DNA from: Margaritifera margaritifera
Lineage: Eukaryota; Mollusca; Bivalvia; Unionida; Margaritiferidae
Reading direction: 5' to 3'
Length of the DNA: 64,000 nucleotides
NCBI GenBank assembly: GCA_029931535.1
Contig: JAQPZY010000850.1
Span: 526,167-590,166 of the forward strand
This document shows, one piece after another, positions 55,509 to 64,000 of this stretch. Made by a program: the position numbers and the translations under genes. How positions within the stretch are numbered: the first letter of the stretch is position 1; each line of letters begins with the position of its first letter. Below the pieces are notes generated by a model, which saw nothing but the letters and a program-made list of their open reading frames with translations, was not told the origin of the DNA and ran no database searches.

Positions 55509-55945
55509 GCTACACTATTTAGGGGTCGTTTTTTCAAACTAGTGAATTTGGAGGCTTGTATGAAGTTACGATTTATGGTACAGTTACATGTTTGTGTGTT
55601 TGGAAAATGGCAAACATCGGATAGACATTTGTGTCGTGACACATGTAAAGTGGAGAGTCTGTGCTAGTTTCAAAAACCACAAATCAATAACTGCATCTTC
55701 AAAGAATCAACATAGAACGAACTCCGACAACAGCAATAACAACTTTATTACCAAACCAAACTAACTCTCAATTGCTAACAAGATAACAAACACATCACTC
55801 CATGACCTCATGCTACAAACATTCCTAACCTGATATAGAATTCCACCCAAATTTCGATATAGTTTTCAATCACGTCCGCGCAAAAATTAATTTCAATCCC
55901 TTTCCAAGCCACAATATATGCATACAACACAGAACCCGATTATCG
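54703..55945 (+). repeat. ~590-bp tandem unit, two copies plus a partial third
   Basis: Unit 1 is 54703-55290, unit 2 is 55291-55933, and a third begins at 55934 (ACCCGATTATCGC) and is cut after 13 bases. Units are nearly identical except that unit 2 carries a (GA)n run (55440-55505) where unit 1 has a short GA stretch. Each unit holds two further related words, ATCGCTATAGTTTTCAATTACGTCC and TTCGATATAGTTTTCAATCACGTCC (shown here split across the unit). The array ends just before the 5' region of LINE G2. Confidence 0.9.
55440..55505. repeat. (GA)n microsatellite
   Basis: About 32 GA units inside the second 590-bp unit; the frames through it are repeat translations. Confidence 0.98.
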
Positions 55946-56582
55946 CACAGTCGCTTCTTGTGGCCCTTTAAGGACAGTCACGTTTTTGTTGGTGTCGGAC
56001 TTGGAAATCAAAATCATCAAAATCAACAAAAAATCCGCTGACCGCCTAGGACCTTGGGAGTAACTTCAAGCCGGGCTTGTTGTCCCATCCCTAGGATTCA
56101 ACGAGTCAAGAGCTCTCCTTGCAGCGCAGCGGTAGAAATATATGTTTAACCACCGTACAGAAAATCAGATTGCCGCCATTGCCAGCCAGTTGTTCCCGCC
56201 AATGCCAGCCAGTTGTTCCCGCCGTTCCAGCCAGCCTATCCAACCATACCAGCAGCCAGCAGCCAGCCAGCCACAAAAAATTAGGAAACTCTCAAAATAA
56301 TTAGGGTAAGATCGAAATACTAGAGTTAAACCTACGGGTAATTATATTATCTTTGTACCATTTGGCAAATTTTTTTTGAAAATTTTTACTCACCACCTTT
56401 ATAATTTTTGTGCATGACTTGTAACCAATAACCTATAAGTAATTAACCAAATACCAATCTCTTACCAATCTCTTACATAACTAGGCAGTATTAAATCCCT
56501 ATTAATCAAAATAATTATTTGGAAAAAAAAAAAAAAATTTTAATTAACAAAAACAACAACAACAATAACAAGGTGCATCAAA

Positions 56583-58450
56583 ATGAATAGGTCAATTAAC
56601 AATACCTTTATAAGCAATAGGAGAAGGTGGACTTCAACTCCCCCAGCACAACACAAAGGGGCTCCAACTCTCCTAGCTCCACACATAGGAGATATATCAC
56701 AATTTAAAGGAACCCAGGCAACAGTGTTGGACTTCTCGGGAAAAAGGAGAAAAATGCACTGGATATATCGGCTATTGAGCCGATAATCAGTGAAGCAACC
56801 CCCAATAGGAAACTAGATTCGTCAATGAAATCACCTCCAATCGAATCTAATGGGATAAACTTGTCAATTAGCCATGATCGTTCAGTGCAGATTAGGGGTC
56901 CAGATTTTGGTGGAGACAGCTACGAGGACATGAATGAAACTCGACCAGAAAACTCCCCAATTCCATTTAATTCTCCTCCCAATGAGAAGAAGCCATCAAA
57001 AATGCCACATCAATCATCAACCGAGCAGCCACCTAAAATCCTGGTTGAAACAGGGCTCAAACAACTCAAACAACTCGAAAGCCAAGGGGAGACAAACCCT
57101 ACAAACATTGGAAAAAATCACGAGGAGGAAAAAAAGGAGGGAGCTGACTCATCAACACACATTATTGGGAAAAACGAAAAATTAGTTACAGGGACTAATG
57201 TAGAACCCAACAAGGGATCTTATTCGAATGTACTTGTACAAGCATTAAAAGCAAATAGGAAACCAACTCAGCCCAATCCAAGGAAACAAAAGATAACAAA
57301 AGATAACAATTCACAGCAGCCAAACAGCTGGCCCATCAAAACAGGCAACAGTGGAAGATCTTATATATTCATCACCTGATAAGACCCAAAAAACACCCCC
57401 CTTCCCCCCCAAAAAAAGGACTCAAAAACAAACCCAGTCCAAGGAAAAGGAAAGGGTCCTTTAAAAGGGGAAGTAATCTACAAAAACTCCGGGATTAAAC
57501 CAGATAAAGGTCCACAAAACAAAATACTGACTAAAAACAACTACATCAGTAAACACCAAAACAACAACAACAACAACGAACCCACAAAACATCAAAAACA
57601 ACAGGAAAAGGGAAATCACACTAAACATTATCACCCCAAAAATCTGACCGCCTTTCTACAGAGCCCAGAAATAAATGTCAACACAATGGAGACAAAAAGT
57701 ATAATGAATGGGCTTCTCAAACATCACGGTGGAGAGTTCACCGTCGCCCGAACCTTGAAGAAATACATTGTAATCAAATGTAGTACAACAACTCAACTAG
57801 CCAAATTCCTCGAGATTACTCGAATTGGGCGTTTCAGAGTTAATATCACAAGCCATAAGGGCCTAAATCTCAATAAAACAAGCAAAGGTTCAACCAAGAC
57901 ATACAACAACATTTAAATGCATAATTAACATTACCCAGCCGCGGATCTTAAAAAAATCACACAACAACTCCAAAACCAAGGACATGAAATAACCAGGCTG
58001 TCCCGCTTCAACAATAAAAAGGGAAATAAATCTCAGATAGTCCTCCTCCATTACAGGAAAAAACCAGACACATCAAAAATGATCAAACTAGGACCGTACG
58101 GGGAAGTGGTACGTCTGGAAAAATTCATAAACAAAGCACGTTTTTGTAATAAATGCCTAAGTTGGGGCCACCTTCTCCACAATATGCAGGTCACCAAGAC
58201 GGTGCATCAAATGTGGAGGGAACCATACTGGACAATGCAGAGCCCATAAACCCAAAATGTGCAAACTGCAACACATTGCAAACTCATTGAATGTCACTTA
58301 GCTATTAGGGAAAAAAAAATCGTGGAGTGCCATGGACAAACAAACGAAGTAAACCACTCAACCGCCCAAGCAATGATTGATCTCCAACATACCGTTAGTC
58401 AAAAAACCCAAAATAGAGAAACAAACAGTAAGGAAAATTCAAAGTAGCCA
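56583..58450 (+). pseudogene. LINE G2 ORF1, broken
   Basis: The open parts are 56583-56786, 56825-57379 (Pro/Asn/Lys-rich, ending QPNSWPIKTGNSGRSY) and 57686-57916 (GGEFTVARTLKKYIVIKCST and TTQLAKFLEITRIGRFRVNI, matching the RRM-like part of G1 ORF1). The QGKGKGPLK block at about 57430 is shared with G1. Knuckles are degraded (FCNKCLSWGHLLHNMQ at about 58145; RCIKCGGNHTGQC at about 58200; CANCNT-like at 58260). The N-terminal extension is longer than what remains in G1, so G1 may be truncated there. Confidence 0.8.
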
Positions 58451-58979
58451 GGCCCCAGTTGTAACCAGAAATGACAATACAAATTTAACTAAAACCAAAA
58501 GTCATAACACTTAACAGCAACAAGAGCGCACCACCCCACACCCACCCCAAAAAGCTCAGATAAAATAAGGAACTAGCAACAAAACCCCACAACAGGCTTC
58601 AACCAACGCCTGTCCAAATATAAATCGGGAAAGCAGGGGGAAAAAACCACAAGCTGAACCAAAAACAATCCCAGTCAACAATCATTAAAAACAAAAGTAG
58701 ATAAAGTTGCAATTATCTCAACAGATCAGGTGCTCAACCTGATTAGAGATATTATTAATGAGGGTACTAAGTCCAACCCAAAACCAAAGAAATATCAACA
58801 GATAACCTTTGTAATAAGATCATCGCCATTGCGAATAAACTAAGAACTATAGTTAGAGTATAATGGGGGCAAAATAGGGAACAAAAACAGGAAACATAGG
58901 GAAGCTAACATAAGTATATACAAAAATCATAAACGTACAATCCCCAACAACAACTATGAACACAAAAAACATCAGTTAA

Positions 58980-60000
58980 ATATATGGCAATGGAATTGCA
59001 GAGGCATCAGACCAAATGCCGGAGAACTTGCCATCAAAATCTTAAAAGCAAATAATAAACCGGATGTGGTATGCCTACAGGAGACGCTCTTGAACGATAA
59101 AAACAACCAACTTACCAAAAAATCCCTGGTTACTCGACAAAACTATTGCAAGCATTAGACCAGGGGGGAAAAAAGTCGGGGGCCCTAGCAATATACGTTA
59201 GCGACGCCATCTCTAGTGAGTGCGTTGAGAGCGCTCCACCATCCACAAACGAGAAAACTAACCTAGAACATCAAATAATAAAAATAAATACAGGCAACAC
59301 TCCAACTAATTATAGTTAATATGTATGACCCAGGTGGGGGTCAATTGACTGAAATTAAAAACCCTAAAATCAACTATCAAAGATCTAGGGGACAACATTT
59401 TAATTATGTGGCGGACTCTTAACGCCCACCAGTGAACAATGGAGGAGGAGACCCAATTGGATCAGAGGGGGCGCAACTATTGAAAAAGGTGGATCTCCAC
59501 CTCCAATTTGGTCATACTAAATGATGGAAACGGCACAAGAATCAACCCGGCAAACGGGAAGATATCAGCCATTGATTTACCATATGCTCTCTAAGATCGC
59601 GGCGGAAATTACCGATGGGAGGGTAGATCAATCAGGGACCCTAGGGAGTGACCACTTCCCGATAATGGATCCACCATCCACACCAAATCCACAAAAACAA
59701 CAGGACTAGTACTCCCAAATGGAGATATGACAAGGCGGACTGGGGGTCGTATCCGTTCTCTCTGTGATAAGATTACAATTGCCCAGCTGTTCAGTGAAAC
59801 ATCGATACTTTTAATAAAAATGTAAATAGATGCACTGTCATCAGCGGCTGAGCGTTGTATACCGAAAACGGGAGGAGGGGCCGGCAAACAGTCCGTGCCA
59901 TGGTGGAATAACGAATGTAAGCAAGCTATAAAGGAGAAAAGAAAGCTCTAAATAGGTTTAAACACACTAAAAACTCCATAGACTTTCTCGTTACAAAGAA
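58980..60000 (+). pseudogene. LINE G2 endonuclease, broken
   Basis: WQWNCRGIRPNAGELAIKIL and PDVVCLQETLLNDKN open it at about 58985-59100. A GDLNAH equivalent lies near 59410 in a shifted frame, and GSDHFPI at about 59645. PWWNNECKQAIKEKRK-like sequence near 59900 marks the linker, as in G1. At least five frame changes. Confidence 0.8.
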
Positions 60001-61800
60001 CAAGAACAACTTACCCAAAAACATCATTTAAAAAATCAAAACTTACATCATGGAAGTCATTTTGCTCAACTCTAAACTATAAAGCAAACTCCAAACAAAC
60101 TATGGGACAAAATCAAACAAATTAGGGGAAAAGGATCACGAACATCGCCAAAACTTGCAGGGCTTACCACCGACACGGAAAAAAGCTGAAAAATTAGCCC
60201 AACATTTTGCCAGCAATGAGCAGCAAACTCAAACCATTCTGAAAACTTTAAGAAACACCGAAAAATGGATTTGAGGAAAAGTACCCCCCATATGTTCACA
60301 GATAAGGGTGACCAATCAAACCCTTTAAATATCGAATTTAATTTAATGAATGGAGGAAAGCCGTAAATAGGAAAACCAATCGACAGCCCCCGGGGAGGAC
60401 ACGCTAGGGTATGATATATACAAAAACATCCCGGAAAAAAAACAGCCTTAATGGTTTTGTGCCTGCTGAACGCTTCATGGAAGGTCGGGAAAAAATTCCA
60501 AAAAAATGGAAACACTCTATAGTGGTTGCAATCCCGAAACCGGAAAGAGCCCGGCAGACATAAAGTCATACAGGCCTATATCCCCTAACAAATAGTCTCT
60601 GCAAAATCATGAAGACTATGCTAAACAAATAGGGTAAAATACCACTGGAAAGCAAAGGGCTGCTATCCCACAATCAGTGCGGCTTCCGTAATAATCGATC
60701 CACAATGGACCAGATAATGCGACTGGAGTCCAACATAAGATTCGCATTCAATGCCAGAAGAAAAAGGGACCGAAACCTAATCGCGATCTTTTTAGATCTC
60801 GAGAAGGCCTACGACCTAATGTGGACCAAAGGGTTACTACTCAAATTGAACCATTACGGAATATCTGGCCGATCACATAAGTGGATAGCGGAATTTCTCA
60901 CAGGTCGAAGCATTCAAATCAGGGTCGACAACAAGTACTCGGAGTGCTACAAGGTCGAAACTGGCACACCCGGGGAGTGTGCTGAGTCCCGACCCTTTTC
61001 AATATTATGATAAATGACCCTGGAGAAATCGGTCGACCCGGTCCTGTCTGGACCCTGTCTCAGTTCGCGACGACAGCGGGATCTGGAAAAGGGGAAACCC
61101 TGATAGCGAAGCTGTGAGTCGGAGAATTGCAGGTGGGTCTGGACAGAATCGGTCGATGGGGCTGACAGGTGGGGTTTCTCAAAATCTCCACCGGCCAAAC
61201 GGTAGGCGTTATGTTCTCCCCCAAAAATTAAATTTCGACAAAAACCCACAAAATTATATTTAAATGGAGTCTCTTAATAAAATTCGAAAAAAGTAGCAAA
61301 ATTCCTAGGCATGCTCTTCGACGAGCATTTGACCTGGGTCCCACATATTAAATGAACTAGTGAGACGATGCGGAAAGGACTCTAAACCTCCCTCCGGAAC
61401 ACCTCAAAGGCTCCGATTGGGGGGGGCGGATCCCCGAAACTCTCCTCATCCTCTACAAATTCCTAATTAGATCAAAATTAGACTATGGGTGTCAAGCATA
61501 CAACTCGGCTAGCCCCAAGCAGTCTACAAAAACTAGATATAATTAGGCACAAAGCTTTAATTATATGTACTGGAAATCTACGGAACATTTCCGGGGATGA
61601 GTTAAAATATCCCTAACAGGTGACCCCCCCTCAACCTAAGGCGGGAGGAACTTCTACTGAGATATAAGGCTAGGATATCGGTTCACACCGACGCTCATCT
61701 CACCCAAAAAGCCCTAAATAAATGCGATAAACCATTCCGACACAAGTTACTAAGAAACCTACCAGGAGGGAAAAGAATTCAAGAATTAAAGAAAGAACTA
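60000..61800 (+). pseudogene. LINE G2 reverse transcriptase, broken
   Basis: The longest open part, 60705-61010, has MDQIMRLESNIRFAFNARRK, IAIFLDLEKAYDLMWTKGLL (motif A) and SIQIRVDNKYSECYKVETGT, then shifts inside the B motif. The C motif reads QFA(D)DSG at about 61055 with one base lost. FLGMLFDEHLTW lies at about 61305 and RHKLLRNLPGGKR-like sequence at about 61740. Confidence 0.85.
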
Positions 61801-61959
61801 AATATACAAAACCTCCAGGCGGAAATGATAAATTACCCAGACAGCGCCCTCTGGACAAATATGCCCCCCCATAGTAAACTTAAACGCACTAAAATATGGG
61901 AACAAAAAATGAACATCCAAATGAAATGAGGGGCAAAAAATTCTTGAAGAAATTGAAAT

Positions 61960-62900
61960 AAATATGAAGGAAGGATATACCGCCATATATACAGATGGCT
62001 CAAAAAAACCCCAACCCTGCACGCACTGCAGCGGCTAGTAGTTATCCCTGGGGAGGGCATCACGCTGGGGGGCGAGACTACCTGATCTCTGCTCTATTTA
62101 CACAACGGAATTCTGGGCCATAAAACAAGCGATTGAATGGGTCCTAGAATCAAAAAAACAAAAAAACAGTTGGGAGCATTAGCGCTGCACCGTCCCTCCC
62201 CTTAGTCGTTGTAGGCAGAGCTCACTAGATGATCGTGTGGGAATTCCGCACAAGTAGAGAAAATAACCTACTTCACCGAGTGGATTAATCTGTAAAAACT
62301 CAAAAAATACTTAGATCCATTAACCAATCAAGCTGTAGAAGTTTAATGTGGGTGCCTACTCTCTGATTATAAACATCCCTGGAAATGAGAGGGCCCGACA
62401 GAGAAGCTAAATACGCTCTAATATGAGCGAAGTAATTTTCAAAGTGGATTTACAGCGTTGCCAGGAAGATTTATAGCATCATCAGAAATAAAAATTAAAT
62501 CAAAAATGGCCAGTCGCGGAATGGGATAAATCCAAATATAATCGTAGGGCGCAGAACTCGCTACGATATACTGCACAAAAGACAATAAATAGAAATATCG
62601 GAAACATCCAACTCTGTCAAATCCGCATCGATTTACCAAAATCAATAAATCGAAATAAAAATCGGACTAAGAAACAGCTTCTGCCCACACGCCCCACCCC
62701 TCGTATTGCAAATAGCTTTGGATAATACGTGGTCTGGGACTAAACACAGCAGGTAATTAACTGCCCACCACTGCCCACACCCCTTGAAACCTATGGGAAA
62801 CATGTTTTTTAACAGCTGTTTATAAATACAACACCGAAAGGAATAAAATTCCAAGAAAATCTAAACCAAGCTAAAATCACCAAACTTACTTATCCGGATT
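61960..62900 (+). pseudogene. LINE G2 RNase H and C-terminus, broken
   Basis: IYTDGSKKPQPCTHCSG-like sequence at about 61985 and the EFWAIKQAIEW block at about 62110 are readable. The SDSLS block is replaced by unrelated sequence near 62180-62230, and GNERA(R) at about 62375 is shifted. The final knuckle region near 62760-62830 is degraded (CPPLPTPLETYGKHVF). Confidence 0.75.
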
Positions 62901-63135
62901 TCCTCAAAAGATGTCGCCCCCCCCCCGGGATAACAGAAAAACCCCGAAATCGTCTATACACTACAACATAGTGGTTCTCCCCCCCCCCGGCCCCCGCCCC
63001 CGCCCCCCGTGGATGTATTATCAGGAATTAGGTAAATTGTGAAAAAGATGGGAAAAAATTTAAGAATAAAATTTATAAGTTAAAATTCTTATAAAGATTT
63101 ATCCTAGTAGATGAATAAAAAACACTAACTTTTGT

Positions 63136-63628
63136 GGGATGAAGGTCAAAGGATCTTATTCCCTTCTTAAAGGGTAGTTTGGCCTATAAGGATCTGGACC
63201 CCTTCATCCCCGAAAAGTGGTAAAAGTAGAGACAGAGAAATAAATATCCAATTTCAAATAAAGGTATAAAACCCACAGGTCTGATTTAAGATCTGGGTTG
63301 TCCAGTCTAAATAAATCTAAAACTTAATCTAGGGGATATGAAATTAAGGATAATGCCACAAAAACCACTAGCAGGGATGAAGGGCAAAGGACATATGTCC
63401 CGCTCTTAAAGGGAGTAGTACCTATGTAAGGTAGCTGGGACCCTTCACTCCACCTGAAAAAGTGTAATTAATTGTGGGACAGTAGAAATCATAAATATCC
63501 ATGTTGTAAAATAAAGGCACAAAAACCTTATCAAGTTTGTATAAGATTCTGGGGTCAAGTCGCTAAAACAAAAAATTTAAACATTAATGCTAGGGCGGAT
63601 ATGAAAATTAAGGATAGCACAAAAACAC
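63136..63628 (+). repeat. ~238-bp tandem duplication in the LINE G2 3' region
   Basis: Units start at 63136 and 63374 with GGGATGAAGGNCAAAGGA, and both go through CTCTTAAAGGG, ACCCTTCA and AAATATCCA to AAGGATANNGCACAAAAAC. They differ by about a quarter of positions. They correspond in position, but not in sequence, to the 100-bp repeats of LINE G1. Confidence 0.85.
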
Positions 63629-63775
63629 AGCTTAGCACCGGACACACATTTCTTTTTTTTTTTTTGAATGTCACTTTTCTCTCCTTACACCTATCTCTAC
63701 GTTAACATCAATATCGCAATCGATCCCATACCTACCAACGAATTAACCTTAGCAACGTCAAGTCCCCCCCCCCCC

Positions 63776-64000
63776 ACGTCCCCCGCCACGCGATTGGGCT
63801 CAGGTTGATGCGAGATTTTCCGGTCATGCTTTTATACGCAGGTGCTAATACTGGTACCCATACTAGCATTTCACCTGGGCGGAATCCCTGCGTTATCCTT
63901 CCAAGGTGCGAATTTGATCGCGATAGGATTGTTTCTGCTACCCCAAAGACAACTGGTGCCTGGATACCATACGGCGCATGCCAGGACGGGAATCCTTGCT
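63776..64000 (-). other. Open stretch at the right edge, unidentified
   Basis: On the minus strand one frame is open from the window edge to about 63776, roughly 74 codons (GFPSWHAPYGIQAPVVFGVA and FRPGEMLVWVPVLAPAYKSM). GC content rises here. It may be the edge of another retroelement pol or a chance frame; it cannot be judged without the flanking sequence. Confidence 0.3.

Larger units (their letters stand above)
55946..63630 (+). mobile_element. I-like LINE (LINE G2), same family as G1, heavily indel-broken
   Basis: The gene order repeats that of LINE G1: 5' UTR-like sequence (to about 56580), ORF1 (56583-58450), ORF2 (about 58980-62900) and a 3' part with ~238-bp tandem repeats (63136-63628). 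Most motifs are readable but spread over all three frames by many one-base indels. A CCAG-rich short repeat lies at 56175-56270 in the 5' UTR. Two poly(C) tracts (62915-63010) break the 3' end. Confidence 0.85.

Overview
The window looks like AT-rich DNA from a marine invertebrate, most likely a mollusc and perhaps a bivalve. This is inferred from the mix of tRNA-derived SINEs, several LINE clades, Maverick/Polinton remnants, pogo-like and piggyBac DNA transposons, long AT/GA/CA microsatellites and short exons in long introns. There are no bacterial operons, ribosome binding sites, rRNA genes or CRISPR arrays. Only a few short stretches look like host coding sequence; most of the rest is transposable elements, many nested or broken.

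Left part (0.8-9 kb). A minus-strand host gene is supported by four exons with GT-AG borders and matching phases (6251-6334, 5825-5856, 5021-5120, 1015-1313), a stop codon and a polyadenylation signal. Its introns hold two SINEs of one family, a ~140-bp tandem array split by one of the SINEs, and a ~165-bp degenerate array. A 926-bp pogo/Tigger-like non-autonomous transposon with TA target duplications (7518-8443) lies upstream.

9-21 kb. Dispersed repeats include a 165-bp GC-rich insertion with a 10-bp target duplication. A ~2.8-kb segment recurs at 34.3-36.6 kb. Three minus-strand LINE copies follow (12.6-16.6, 17.9-20.3, 20.3-21.2 kb). A single plus-strand exon at 16914-17036 encodes a membrane helix.

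21.2-27.4 kb. A decayed Maverick/Polinton carries a packaging ATPase, a small basic/hydrophobic protein, a helical protein, a retroviral-type integrase and an adenain-like cysteine protease, all on the plus strand. A 45-bp minisatellite follows.

28.4-44 kb. Another minus-strand LINE contains a 53-bp-arm foldback. There is an unidentified minus-strand coding remnant near 32.2 kb, a LINE 3' fragment, the second copy of the segmental repeat, an intron-containing piggyBac transposase cut off next to an RTE-like LINE (37.9-40.5 kb), and several small tandem repeats.

44-47 kb. A stretch on the minus strand matches the sequence just past the Polinton-1 protease. Next to it lies a convergent pair of small intact genes, each with its own TATA box and polyadenylation signal: a coiled-coil/proline-rich protein (+) and a double-CCHC zinc-knuckle protein (-). 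This pair is the best candidate for an undescribed element-borne module.

47.8-63.6 kb. Two related I-like LINEs lie in tandem on the plus strand. The first is nearly intact (CCHC ORF1; endonuclease, reverse transcriptase and RNase H in ORF2, broken by single-base shifts). The second is riddled with indels. It is preceded by a ~590-bp tandem unit and a hairpin cluster, and both LINEs end in different tandem repeats.
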